From Pseudomonas sp. MPC6 (GTDB taxonomy: Bacteria; Pseudomonadota; Gammaproteobacteria; Pseudomonadales; Pseudomonadaceae): 64,000 nucleotides of DNA. The DNA lies in the NCBI RefSeq assembly GCF_006094435.1, contig NZ_CP034783.1, forward strand, positions 1,639,001 through 1,703,000, given 5' to 3'. A program made the position numbers and the translations under genes. Of this stretch, positions 26,248 to 33,809 are shown in pieces. The notes beneath the pieces are model-generated. The model worked only from the letters and a program-made list of their open reading frames with translations, made no database searches and was not told where the DNA came from. Numbering within the stretch: the first letter of the stretch is position 1; each line of letters opens with the position of its first letter.

Positions 26248-27042
26248 GTGATCGACACATTCATCAGAACCGGACCACTCATGGAAGCTGCAAGTTATCC
26301 CGTCTGGGCTCAGCGCCTGATCCAGGATTGCAGCGAGAGCAAGCGCCGGGTTGTCGAACACGAACTGTACCAGCGTCTGCGTGATAACAAACTCAGTGCA
26401 AAGACCATGCGCCACTACCTGATTGGTGGCTGGCCGGTGGTCGAACAGTTCGCTTTATACATGGCACAGAACCTGACCAAGACTCGCTTTGCCCGCCATC
26501 CAGGCGAAGACATGGCGCGTCGCTGGCTGATGCGCAATATTCGTGTGGAACTCAATCACGCTGATTACTGGGTGCACTGGAGCCGTGCCCACGGTGTCAG
26601 CCTGGAAGATCTGCAAGCGCAAACGGTTGCCCCGGAACTGCATGCGTTGAGCCACTGGTGTTGGCACACCAGTTCCTCGGATTCGCTGATCGTTGCCATT
26701 GCGGCCACCAACTATGCCATTGAAGGCGCGACAGGGGAGTGGTCGGCGCTGGTGTGTTCCAGTGGCGTCTACGCGGCATCGTTCCCCGAGGAAGAGCGCA
26801 AGCGGGCCATGAAGTGGCTGAAGATGCATGCCCAGTATGACGATGCCCATCCGTGGGAAGCGCTGGAAATCATTTGCACGCTGGCGGGCATGAACCCGGG
26901 CAAGTCCCTGCAAGCGGAACTGCGTCAGGCTGTCTGCAAGAGCTATGACTACATGTTCCTGTTCCTGGAGCGCTGCATGCAGCTCGAGCATGCAGAGCGG
27001 GCTCCGGTGATGCGTGAGCGGATGGCGCTGGCGGAAAGCTGA
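26248..27042 (+). CDS. TenA/PqqC-fold (heme-oxygenase-like) protein
   Basis: 264 residues from a GTG at 26248 with AAGGAG 7 bases ahead. The sequence is all-helical in character; motifs HYLIGGWPVVEQFA, NIRVELNHADYW, HWCWHTSS, ATNYAIEGATGEWS and HAQYDDAHPWEALE place it in the TenA/iron-containing redox enzyme superfamily. The His/Glu-rich helices (ELNHADYW, IEGATGEW, DDAHPWEA) could bind a di-iron centre, as in related oxidases. The Cys of thiaminase II is not evident. The true reaction is unknown. It lies 45 bases downstream of rbdA and ends at a strong terminator. Confidence 0.82.
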   Translation: MIDTFIRTGPLMEAASYPVWAQRLIQDCSESKRRVVEHELYQRLRDNKLSAKTMRHYLIGGWPVVEQFALYMAQNLTKTRFARHPGEDMARRWLMRNIRVELNHADYWVHWSRAHGVSLEDLQAQTVAPELHALSHWCWHTSSSDSLIVAIAATNYAIEGATGEWSALVCSSGVYAASFPEEERKRAMKWLKMHAQYDDAHPWEALEIICTLAGMNPGKSLQAELRQAVCKSYDYMFLFLERCMQLEHAERAPVMRERMALAES

Positions 27043-27061
27043 TCCGTTATTCGCTGCATTG

Positions 27062-27107
27062 AAAAAGCCCGCTCTCCTGTCCGTATCGACAGGGGAGCGG
27101 GCTTTTT
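27062..27107. terminator. Strong bidirectional terminator
   Basis: AAAAAGCCCGCTC ... GAGCGGGCTTTTT with an inner CCTGTC/GACAGG stem. It lies between the convergent TenA-like and sugE genes and works in either direction. Confidence 0.9.
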
Positions 27108-27125
27108 AGTGACAGCTGCACATGA

Positions 27126-27440
27126 CTAGGCGCTGACTTTCAGTCCCACCAGCCCGGCAATGATCAGCGCCACACTGGCCAGCCGGAACAGCGCCATGGA
27201 TTCGCCGAACAGAATGATCCCGGCGATCACTGTCCCGACTGCACCCACTCCCGTCCAGATCGCATAGGCCGTGCCCAGCGGCAGTTCCTTCATGGCAAGA
27301 CCCAGCAAGCCGAGGCTGATGGCCATGGCGGCAACGGTCAACGCGGTGGGGAGAGGGCGGCTGAATCCATCGGTGTACTTCAGGCCGACGGCCCAGCCGA
27401 CTTCGAACAGACCGGCGAAAAACAGAATGATCCAGGACAT
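27126..27440 (-). CDS. sugE: SMR family guanidinium exporter (SugE/Gdx)
   Basis: 104 residues, four membrane helices. The proton/substrate-coupling Glu13 lies in [13 protein letters not shown], the subtype signature of Gdx proteins; [19 protein letters not shown] and the C-terminal GLVGLKVS also match. Gdx dimers exchange guanidinium for protons across the inner membrane. The guanidine-II riboswitch just upstream supports this substrate over broad drugs. GGAGGT lies 5-6 bases before the ATG. Confidence 0.95.
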   Translation of the reverse strand: MSWIILFFAGLFEVGWAVGLKYTDGFSRPLPTALTVAAMAISLGLLGLAMKELPLGTAYAIWTGVGAVGTVIAGIILFGESMALFRLASVALIIAGLVGLKVSA

Positions 27441-27461
27441 GAGAGACCTCCATCGATTGAC

Positions 27462-27511
27462 GGGGTCGTCCCCAGATTAATGACTCGATCGAGCCGCGAG
27501 GTCGTCCTCGC
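27462..27511 (-). promoter_or_regulatory. Guanidine-II (mini-ykkC) riboswitch
   Basis: On the minus strand, two hairpins with identical ACGA loops: GCGAGG-ACGA-CCTCGC (27496-27511) and GGGG-ACGA-CCCC (27462-27473), separated by 22 bases. The second ends about 10 bases before the GGAGGT ribosome binding site of sugE. Two tandem stem-loops with ACGR loops define the mini-ykkC consensus. Guanidine binding should free translation of the exporter. Confidence 0.95.
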
Positions 27512-27559
27512 GTTGCGCAGGATAGTGCCCATTATTAACCCGGGGATCAAGTTCATGGA

Positions 27560-28525
27560 TCAGTCAATTACTTGCCGAGCCGCCGTTTCCCGATCTTCTT
27601 TCTCGCTCATCCGGCGGAACCAGGTCGAGAGCAGCGCCCCGGAAATGTTGTGCCAGACGCTGAACAGCGCGCTGGGTACCGCCGCCAGTGGCGAGAAGTG
27701 CGCGCTGGCCAGGGCGGCACCCAGCCCGGAGTTTTGCATGCCGACCTCCAGCGCCAGGGATTTACGCTGGGCCAGGGGCAACTTGAACAGGCGCCCGGTG
27801 AAGTAGCCCAGCAGGTAGCCGAAGCTGTTGTGCAGCATCACCACGGCCATGATCAACAGACCGGACTCGGCGATTTTCGCCTGGCTGGCGGCGACCACCG
27901 CGGTGACGATGATCACGATGCTGACCACCGACACCAGCGGCAACACCTCCACCGCGTGGCGCACCCGATCACCGAGTACACGCTGGGCGACCACGCCGAG
28001 TACGATCGGCAGCAGCACCACTTGCAGGATCGACCAGAACAGCTCCATGAACGACACCGGCAACCACGCCGAGGCCAGCAGCCAGATCAGTGCCGGCGTC
28101 AGCAGTGGCGCGAGGAGGGTGGTGACGGCGGCGATGGCCACCGACAGCGCCAGATCCCCGCGGGCCAGCCAGGTCATCACGTTCGACGAGGTACCGCTCG
28201 GGCAGCAACCGACCAGAATCACCCCGACCGCGATTTCCGGCGGCAAGTGGAACACCTGGCAGAGCAACCACGCCACGCCGGGCATGATCACGAAATGGGC
28301 AACCACGCCCAAGGCCACGCGCCACGGATGGCGAGCGACTTCGGCGAAGTCTTCGAGTTTGAGGGTCAGGCCCATGCCGAACATCACCAGCCCCAGCAGC
28401 GGGACGATTGCGCCTTTGAGGCCGATGAACCACGTCGGTTGCAGGAAGGCCACGACGGCGAATATCAGTACCCAGTAAGCGAAGGTGTTGCCGACAAAAC
28501 GACTCAATGCAGCCAGTGCGCGCAT
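27560..28525 (-). CDS. Bile acid:sodium symporter (BASS) family transporter
   Basis: 321 residues with nine to ten hydrophobic helices. BASS motifs: LGLVMFGMGLTLKLEDF, the crossover region VGCCPSGTSSNVMTWLARGD, and EVGMQNSGLGAALA. Bacterial members import organic anions with sodium; pantoate and other carboxylates are known substrates of relatives. The substrate here is unknown. The stop lies about 50 bases beyond the riboswitch of the downstream sugE, so sugE has its own regulated leader. Confidence 0.9.
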   Translation of the reverse strand: MRALAALSRFVGNTFAYWVLIFAVVAFLQPTWFIGLKGAIVPLLGLVMFGMGLTLKLEDFAEVARHPWRVALGVVAHFVIMPGVAWLLCQVFHLPPEIAVGVILVGCCPSGTSSNVMTWLARGDLALSVAIAAVTTLLAPLLTPALIWLLASAWLPVSFMELFWSILQVVLLPIVLGVVAQRVLGDRVRHAVEVLPLVSVVSIVIIVTAVVAASQAKIAESGLLIMAVVMLHNSFGYLLGYFTGRLFKLPLAQRKSLALEVGMQNSGLGAALASAHFSPLAAVPSALFSVWHNISGALLSTWFRRMSEKEDRETAARQVID

Positions 28526-28558
28526 GGCCTGATCCTTAGTATGTGATGTACACGGTTC

Positions 28559-28643
28559 TGTAGGAGCTGGCTTGCCAGCGAAAGCGTCGGCATGCCTTGC
28601 GCATGACTTGAGGGCCTCTTCGCTGGCAAGCCAGCTCCTACAT
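28559..28643. repeat. REPIN
   Basis: TGTAGGAGCTGGCTTGCCAG and its inverse, separated by about 40 bases, between the BASS gene and rdgC. Confidence 0.85.
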
Positions 28644-28660
28644 GGGGTGCCGCGTTGCCT

Positions 28661-29581
28661 TTAGATCCCCTGCGGAGTCTCTTCCCCGCCCAGCGCTTCA
28701 ACCAGCGCCGGCAGGAAGTCGCCGAAGGTCAGCATCATCAGGGTGAAGCTGGCATCCAGTTGGCCCAGGGCTTCTTCGCCACCGTCCTGTTCCGCCTGGT
28801 CTTGCAGCAGGTCTTCGAACTTCAGGCGCTTGACCACCATCTTGTCGTCGAGGACGAACGACAGCTTGTCTTGCCAGGCCAGGGACAACTGAGTGACCAC
28901 TTTGCCAGTGCTCAGGTGCAGCTGGATTTCGTCGCTGGTCAGGTCCTGGCGCTTGCAACGGACGATGCCACCGTCTTCATGGGTGTCACGCAGTTCACAC
29001 TCGTCCAGCACGAAGAAGTCGTCCGCGGCTTTCTGGGTGGTGACCCACTCCGTCATGGTCGCCGTCGGGGACATCTTCACGGTCAGTGGGCGCACCGGCA
29101 GCGTACCGATCACTTCACGCAGGGTGGACAGCAGGTCTTCGGCACGTTTCGGGCTGGCCGAGTTGACCAGGATCAGGCCCTGTTTCGGCGCGATGGCGGC
29201 AAAGGTCGACGAACGACGAATAAAGGCGCGCGGCAGGAAGGCCTGGATGATTTCATCCTTGATCTGGTCGCGTTCCTTCTTGTAGACCTTGCGCATTTGC
29301 TCGGCTTCGATCTCTTCGACCTTTTCCTTCACCGCGTCGCGCACGACGCTGCCCGGCAGAATGCGTTCTTCCTTGCGGGCGCTGATCAGCAGGAAATCAC
29401 CGCTGACGTGCACCAGCGGTGCATCTTCGCCCTTGCCGAACGGCGCGACGAAACCGTAGGTGGTCAACTCCTGGCTTGCACACGGACGCGCCAGTTTGGT
29501 GGCCAGTGCAGCTTCCAACGCCTCGGCATCAACAGGCAGATCTTGGGTCAGGCGATAGAGAAGCAGGTTTTTGAACCACAT
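28661..29581 (-). CDS. rdgC: Recombination-associated protein RdgC
   Basis: 306 residues starting [18 protein letters not shown], the characteristic RdgC N-terminus, full length. RdgC forms a ring-shaped dimer around duplex DNA and limits RecA. Conserved [11 protein letters not shown] and the C-terminal [25 protein letters not shown] are present. The gene is monocistronic and transcribed away from the tRNA genes. Confidence 0.95.
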   Translation of the reverse strand: MWFKNLLLYRLTQDLPVDAEALEAALATKLARPCASQELTTYGFVAPFGKGEDAPLVHVSGDFLLISARKEERILPGSVVRDAVKEKVEEIEAEQMRKVYKKERDQIKDEIIQAFLPRAFIRRSSTFAAIAPKQGLILVNSASPKRAEDLLSTLREVIGTLPVRPLTVKMSPTATMTEWVTTQKAADDFFVLDECELRDTHEDGGIVRCKRQDLTSDEIQLHLSTGKVVTQLSLAWQDKLSFVLDDKMVVKRLKFEDLLQDQAEQDGGEEALGQLDASFTLMMLTFGDFLPALVEALGGEETPQGI

Positions 29582-29692
29582 GGGGTGAGTCTCTCCTTAT
29601 ATACAAAGGGAAGCATTATTCTCTTCGCGGCGCCATAGGCCAACCCTTAGCTAAGCCTTTGGAAGGCCTGCAAAAATTATTTAAAAAAGTGC

Positions 29693-29721
29693 TTGCCAGA
29701 GGTGGGGGTGCTCCGTAGAAT
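29693..29721 (+). promoter_or_regulatory. Sigma-70 promoter for the first tRNA-Val/Asp pair
   Basis: TTGCCA (29693-29698), a 17-base spacer and TAGAAT (29716-29721), ending 21 bases before the tRNA. Confidence 0.75.
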
Positions 29722-29742
29722 GCGCGCCACACCGAACGTGAA

Positions 29743-29818
29743 GGGTGATTAGCTCAGCTGGGAGAGCGTCTGCCTTACAAGCAGAATGTCGGCGGTTCGA
29801 TCCCGTCATCACCCACCA
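29743..29818 (+). tRNA. tRNA-Val (anticodon TAC), copy 1
   Basis: A 76-base cloverleaf with acceptor GGGTGAT / ATCACCC, D-arm AGCTCAGCTGGGAGAGC, anticodon loop CTTACAA (TAC, reads GTA and other Val codons), T-loop GGTTCGATCC and an encoded CCA. Confidence 0.97.
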
Positions 29819-29833
29819 CTTTCAACGCTACGC

Positions 29834-29910
29834 GCAGCGGTAGTTCAGTCGGTTAGAATACCGGCCTGTCACGCCGGGGGTCGCGGGTTCGAGTCCCGTC
29901 CGCTGCGCCA
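29834..29910 (+). tRNA. tRNA-Asp (anticodon GTC), copy 1
   Basis: A 77-base cloverleaf with acceptor GCAGCGG / CCGCTGC, anticodon GTC in loop CTGTCAC, T-arm GCGGGTTCGAGTCCCGT and an encoded CCA. It lies 15 bases after tRNA-Val, so both come from one transcript. Confidence 0.97.
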
Positions 29911-29951
29911 TATTCGGTAACCTGGAACGCTGAACGCCAGGTCACCACGGA

Positions 29952-29977
29952 AAAGCCCGCTCACGCGGGTTTTTTTC
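29952..29977 (+). terminator. Terminator of the first tRNA pair
   Basis: AGCCCGC-TCAC-GCGGGTT followed by a T run. Confidence 0.85.
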
Positions 29978-30047
29978 TGTCTGAAGTTCCTGCAGGATGC
30001 ATCGTTTCACGGTTTTTCAGATTTTTTTGAATTATTTATCAATTAAA

Positions 30048-30077
30048 TCAACACTTTATGAAAAACCGTGGCATAAT
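30048..30077 (+). promoter_or_regulatory. Promoter for the second tRNA pair
   Basis: TCAACA (30048-30053), an 18-base spacer and CATAAT (30072-30077), within an AT-rich stretch that would act as an UP-like region. It differs from the first pair's promoter. Confidence 0.65.
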
Positions 30078-30098
30078 GTGCCCCGCAACGAAGGTAAA

Positions 30099-30174
30099 GG
30101 GTGATTAGCTCAGCTGGGAGAGCGTCTGCCTTACAAGCAGAATGTCGGCGGTTCGATCCCGTCATCACCCACCA
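30099..30174 (+). tRNA. tRNA-Val (anticodon TAC), copy 2
   Basis: Identical to copy 1 at 29743, offset by 356 bases; the flanking bases are also conserved. Confidence 0.97.
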
Positions 30175-30189
30175 CTTTCAACGCTACGC

Positions 30190-30266
30190 GCAGCGGTAGT
30201 TCAGTCGGTTAGAATACCGGCCTGTCACGCCGGGGGTCGCGGGTTCGAGTCCCGTCCGCTGCGCCA
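30190..30266 (+). tRNA. tRNA-Asp (anticodon GTC), copy 2
   Basis: Identical to copy 1 at 29834, including the 15-base spacer from tRNA-Val and the sequence following the CCA. Confidence 0.97.
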
Positions 30267-30308
30267 TATTCGATGATCTGGAATGCTGAACGCCAGGTCA
30301 TCACACGG

Positions 30309-30333
30309 AAAGCCCGCCTAGTGCGGGCTTTTT
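30309..30333 (+). terminator. Terminator of the second tRNA pair
   Basis: AAAGCCCGC-CTAGT-GCGGGCTTTTT. The rest of the 365-base gap to the next gene holds only a REPIN. Confidence 0.88.
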
Positions 30334-30366
30334 GCTGTCTGGAGATTGGCTTTTGCGCTTTCCCCC

Positions 30367-30468
30367 CTGTAGGGGCGAGCTTGCTCGCGATGGTCTCAAG
30401 GGCGGCGCGTTGATTCAGGAAAAACGCGTTATCGTTAACGTTCTTCGCGAGCAAGCTCGCTCCTACGG
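30367..30468. repeat. REPIN
   Basis: TGTAGGGGCGAGCTTGCTCG and GAGCAAGCTCGCTCCTAC as an inverted pair about 50 bases apart, between the tRNAs and the FKBP gene. Confidence 0.85.
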
Positions 30469-30631
30469 GCGAAGATGACAGACTCTTCATCCTCCGATTC
30501 CAGAAATGCATTGAAACACCTGAACTTATCAGTCATTTCCTGCTCTCATGCCGGTAGCCATTGGTCGTGGCCGCCTGATAAGCTCGCGGCTTTATTCGAT
30601 TGCCCTTTAGGCGCATGAACAAGGAAATAGC

Positions 30632-31348
30632 ATGAAACAGCATCGGTTGGCGGCGGCGGTGGCCCTGGTTGGCCTGGTACTAGCGGGTTGTGATTCGCAG
30701 ACCAGCGTAGAGCTCAAAACCCCGGCGCAAAAAGCTTCCTACGGGATTGGCCTGAACATGGGCAAGAGCCTGGCTCAGGAAGGCATGGATGATCTGGACT
30801 CCAAAGCCGTTGCCCAGGGCATCGAAGATGCCGTTGGCAAGAAAGAACAGAAGCTGAAAGACGAAGAGCTGGTCGAAGCCTTCGCAGCACTGCAAAAGCG
30901 TGCTGAAGAACGTATGGCCAAGATGAGCGAAGAGTCGGCAACCGCCGGCAAGAAATTCCTCGAAGACAACGCCAAGAAAGCGGGTGTCACCACCACGGCT
31001 TCGGGCCTGCAGTACGAAGTGGTCAAGAAAGCCGATGGCGCACAGCCGAAGGCGACTGATGTCGTGACTGTCCACTACACCGGCACCCTGACCAATGGCA
31101 CCGTTTTCGACAGCTCCGTCGAGCGCGGCAGCCCGATCGATCTGCCGGTCAGCGGTGTGATCCCGGGTTGGGTCGAAGGCTTGCAACTGATGCACGTTGG
31201 CGAGAAGTACAAACTGTACATTCCTAGCGAGCTGGCCTACGGCGCCCAAAGCCCGAGCCCGGCGATTCCAGCCAACTCGGTGCTGGTATTCGACCTGGAA
31301 CTGCTGGCGATCAAGGATCCGGCAAAACAGGACGACGCTGCCAAGTAA
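30632..31348 (+). CDS. FKBP-type peptidyl-prolyl isomerase, lipoprotein
   Basis: 238 residues. The signal peptide ends in the lipobox VLAGC at residues 16-20, so the mature protein is lipid-anchored in the envelope. An N-terminal helical dimerisation domain (about 30-125; YGIGLNMGKSLAQEGMDDLD) and a C-terminal FKBP domain (about 140-230; VTVHYTGTLTNGTVFDSS, GWVEGLQLM, YGAQSPSPAIPANS) match the Mip/FkpA/FklB group. It catalyses proline isomerisation and acts as a periplasmic chaperone. Confidence 0.93.
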   Translation: MKQHRLAAAVALVGLVLAGCDSQTSVELKTPAQKASYGIGLNMGKSLAQEGMDDLDSKAVAQGIEDAVGKKEQKLKDEELVEAFAALQKRAEERMAKMSEESATAGKKFLEDNAKKAGVTTTASGLQYEVVKKADGAQPKATDVVTVHYTGTLTNGTVFDSSVERGSPIDLPVSGVIPGWVEGLQLMHVGEKYKLYIPSELAYGAQSPSPAIPANSVLVFDLELLAIKDPAKQDDAAK

Positions 31349-31365
31349 TCGGCGTCTGCTTTTAC

Positions 31366-31395
31366 AACAACGCCTCGCTTATGCGGGGCGTTGTT
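31366..31395 (+). terminator. Terminator after the FKBP gene
   Basis: AACAACGCC-CGC stem with GCG-GGCGTTGTT and a small loop; the T tract is short. The remainder of the gap up to 31641 shows nothing beyond a GGAGGAA site before the next gene. Confidence 0.65.
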
Positions 31396-31641
31396 GCATC
31401 TGGCGCTCAGCAAGGGTAAACAAAGCGAACGGATGCTGAACGCTGGAGTCATAGCCATTGAGGACGCCCGTGCTATCCGCGCAAGAGCGCCAAGTCAATG
31501 AAATATTGGGTTTTTTTATGTGAGTAAAAAACGCCCGATCTGAGCTCAGCCCTTATGAAACGGGGCCTTCAGCCGCGAAATTCAGCTCTGTTCACAAGGT
31601 TATCCACAATTTGTGTGGATAACATTTCAGTGGGAGGAATC

Positions 31642-32097
31642 ATGAAAGCACCCTGGAGTTTCGCTCGTTTTCTGCCACTTGCCGGACGACTGCTCGCGCG
31701 TGGACGTTTGCCGACCTTGCTGTTCGCGGTTGCCAGCAAAGGTGCCAGCCAGGGCAACCGGCTGGGCAAGCTCAAAGATGACCTGCGCCTGTTGCAGGCG
31801 CTGTGCCTGGCCTATTGGCGAGGTGAGTACCGTGCCATCAGCCCGAAAGCGCTGATATCGGTGGTCGCAGGCTTGATGTACTTCCTCAGCCCGGTGGATG
31901 CGATCCCGGATTTCATCCCGATGTTCGGCATGCTCGATGACATTGCCGTGCTGGCCTGGCTGATGAAAGTCCTCGACGACGAACTCAACGCCTTCCGCGC
32001 CTGGCGCAAACGCCAGTTGCCGGAGAAGCTCGCCATTGTCGAGCGCCTGCCCGATACCCCGGAGCAACTCAGGCTGCAGCACCCGAAAAAACACTGA
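31642..32097 (+). CDS. YkvA (DUF1232) family protein
   Basis: 151 residues from the ATG at 31642 with GGGAGGAA before it; the open frame upstream is not used. The DUF1232 core SVVAGLMYFLSPVDAIPDFIPMFGMLDDIAVLAWLM (about residues 78-113; here only key parts: SPVDAIPD and GMLDDIAV) is clear and includes one or two membrane-associated helices. The family function is unknown. Confidence 0.88.
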   Translation: MKAPWSFARFLPLAGRLLARGRLPTLLFAVASKGASQGNRLGKLKDDLRLLQALCLAYWRGEYRAISPKALISVVAGLMYFLSPVDAIPDFIPMFGMLDDIAVLAWLMKVLDDELNAFRAWRKRQLPEKLAIVERLPDTPEQLRLQHPKKH

Positions 32098-32210
32098 ACC
32101 CCTTCAGGACGTCCTTATATTCAAACCCCTCGCGACCTTGGCCGCTGTTAGGATTACACTTCTAGGGAAAAGTGCCGACTCGCTAAGTGTCGTTGTCCTA
32201 CGGGGAAGTC

Positions 32211-32552
32211 ATGGATATTCAGATAATCACACGCGAAGGCGAGCCCGAGTATGCGGTTCTGCCGTGGGCTCAGTATCAGGCTCTACTGAAAGCAGCAGGC
32301 ATCAACCAGCAACCGCCGCGAGTCGCCCCGGAGCGACAGGCGGCATCACCCGACCCGGTTCTTCCGGGTCTGGATCAACTACGCAGTTTGCGCGAAGGGA
32401 AGGGCATCGCCATCGAGGCGCTGGCCCGCACGGTAGGCATCAGCCCGTCTTATCTGGCCTTGATCGAAAGTGGCGAGCGTCAACCCGACGCTGCGATTCG
32501 CCGCAGCCTGGCCTGGGAATTGACGGTGCCAGGGTGGAGGGATGAATCGTGA
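32211..32552 (+). CDS. Xre-type HTH protein, antitoxin-like
   Basis: 113 residues from the ATG at 32211. The N-terminus MDIQIITREGEPEYAVLPW followed by AQYQALLKAAG resembles the DNA-binding or dimer segment of Phd/RelB-like antitoxins. The C-terminal half carries an Xre helix-turn-helix (LREGKGIAIEALARTVGIS then YLALIESGERQPD). It is probably a regulator. The next gene overlaps its stop (GTGA) and could be a partner, but it does not resemble known toxins. Confidence 0.82.
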   Translation: MDIQIITREGEPEYAVLPWAQYQALLKAAGINQQPPRVAPERQAASPDPVLPGLDQLRSLREGKGIAIEALARTVGISPSYLALIESGERQPDAAIRRSLAWELTVPGWRDES

Positions 32553-32920
32553 GCGTACGCATCAGTCGTCAACATTGGGATGGATTACTCGGCGAGCTGG
32601 ATCAGGCCCGTCGTCAGCGACACCTTCTGACTTATCGCGCATTGCTGGAGCGTCTGCAGCTGCCGACGCCGGCCATGCAAACCCTGACCGCTGCCCTTGA
32701 GCATCTGGCCGCGCTGGACGCCAAGGCCGAACAGCCCTTGCGCAGTTCGCTGGTGATCAGCCAGGGCGCCAGTCGCCTGCCGCGCACCGGCTTCTTCGAA
32801 TGTGTCGAACGCCTGGGGCGTTTTTCCGGGCCCTCCGATGGTGTCGCTGCGGCCTCCTGGCATGCCTCGGAAGTGGTGCGAGTGTTCGAATACGAATACC
32901 CCGAGTCGGCGGAAGCCTGA
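32549..32920 (+). CDS. Uncharacterised protein in the HTH operon
   Basis: 123 residues starting with GTG, overlapping the HTH gene by 4 bases. It is a soluble, mixed-charge protein with no signal and no membrane helix. Visible features are an N-terminal helical part (ELDQARRQRHLLTYRALLER), LTAALEHLAALDAKAEQPLR and a C-terminal ASEVVRVFEYEYPESAEA. I do not recognise the family with confidence. The overlaps on both sides indicate translational coupling in a three-gene operon. Confidence 0.75.
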   Translation: MSVRISRQHWDGLLGELDQARRQRHLLTYRALLERLQLPTPAMQTLTAALEHLAALDAKAEQPLRSSLVISQGASRLPRTGFFECVERLGRFSGPSDGVAAASWHASEVVRVFEYEYPESAEA

Positions 32921-33328
32921 GTGTTCCTTCGACTCAAGGCGCGGGCCGGCTATTGGCTGGCGCGCCGCTTGTTTCACTGGCCATGGTTCGTCCGCCAACC
33001 CCGTGGCTGGAGCTGGCTCGAGGGCCAGTTCGCACGCATGGCGAATCTGGGTGACGTTGGCGCCCAGAGCTTCTATGGGCATATCCTGACCTTTCGCGGC
33101 GTTGGCCTTGGGGCACGTGAGGAAGGCGTGCGCTTGTTGCGCCTGGCGGCGCTGGCGGGCGATGGCAAGGCGGCGTACCAGGTGGGCGTGATCAGCCTGG
33201 CGGGGACAGCGAGCAAGGCGCCGGATCCGGTTGAGGCGGCGCGGTTCTGGGAGATGGCTGCCAAGGCGGGGCATCCGTTGGCCGAGATCAAGCTTAAAGC
33301 GTTGGCGTCTCGCGGTTGTGCCGATTAA
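32921..33328 (+). CDS. Sel1-repeat (TPR-like) protein
   Basis: 135 residues from a GTG immediately after the previous stop. The N-terminal basic/aromatic stretch (ARRLFHWPWFVRQPRGWSW) is followed by two Sel1 repeats, EEGVRLLRLAALAGDGKAAY and PVEAARFWEMAAKAGHPLAE. Sel1 repeats mediate protein contacts. The specific partner is unknown. The last gene of the operon. Confidence 0.83.
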   Translation: MFLRLKARAGYWLARRLFHWPWFVRQPRGWSWLEGQFARMANLGDVGAQSFYGHILTFRGVGLGAREEGVRLLRLAALAGDGKAAYQVGVISLAGTASKAPDPVEAARFWEMAAKAGHPLAEIKLKALASRGCAD

Positions 33329-33353
33329 CCACCTGCGTATCTGGCAAACATAC

Positions 33354-33379
33354 GTTGCGTAAGGGATGCCTTCCGCAAC
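33354..33379. other. Stem-loop after the Sel1 gene
   Basis: GTTGCG-AAGG / CCTT-CGCAAC with one mismatch and a GATG loop, without a clear T tract. It is possibly a Rho-assisted end or mRNA 3' stabiliser. Between here and 33600 I see nothing else. Confidence 0.5.
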
Positions 33380-33608
33380 GATTGCGTTTATGGCCGCTCA
33401 TTTTTATGGTGGCGAATTAAAGAATTGCCCTACATCAATATCATCTTTTTCTGACTTCTTTTCTGATTGATTCCCCTCAATGTCTTGCGCACCAATTCCG
33501 GACAGGCTCATCGGAGATTTCCTTCAAGTTGTAGCGATTTGCATGAACTGGTGCGGAGCTAAATCCATCGATAGTCTTTGGTGGTCACTGCAAATTCAGT
33601 GACAGGGC

Positions 33609-33800
33609 GTGGAAGCCCTTCTATCGTTAGGCGCACAGCGCCACCAGTTCGGCGTTTTTTATCGTCTGTGTTTTATGGTGGCTGTGCGCGGGGCGCTTTC
33701 GAGTGCGCCGGGTGCCTAACGTCCCGGTCTTCCACACCTGCGTACAGCCGCCACCTATCGCGTGGAAGTGATTTCTGGCGGCTCCATTCCATACGTTAGG
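33609..33800 (+). ncRNA. c4/cI-like antisense RNA switch ahead of the DUF6124 gene
   Basis: Two copies of a box pair lie on the sense strand: box a GTGGAAG (33609-33615 and 33762-33768) and box b CGTTAGG (33625-33631 and 33794-33800). Between them is one complementary pair, GCCTAACG (33714-33721) and CTTCCAC (33729-33735). The middle segment has its own outer stem, GGTGGCTGT (33677-33685) with ACAGCCGCCACC (33744-33755), giving a predicted RNA of about 79 bases. The second box b covers the TTAGGA Shine-Dalgarno of the next gene. This is the arrangement of phage P1 c4 and P4 cI antisense RNAs. The pairing is seen; the function is inferred. Confidence 0.72.
33640..33660 (+). terminator. Possible attenuator between the two halves of the leader
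   Basis: GCGCC-ACCAGTTC-GGCG followed by TTTTTT. It is a short stem with a T tract, placed after the first box pair and before the antisense segment. Confidence 0.5.
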
Positions 33801-33809
33801 AATCATACG

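Noticed and set aside
29581..29743. tRNA genes as the attachment site of a genomic island
   Set aside because: No integrase is adjacent, no partial tRNA repeat is seen elsewhere in the window, and the flanks are core genes.
32211..32920. Canonical toxin-antitoxin pair
   Set aside because: The HTH protein is antitoxin-like, but the second protein shows no RelE, HipA, MazF or other known toxin motif.
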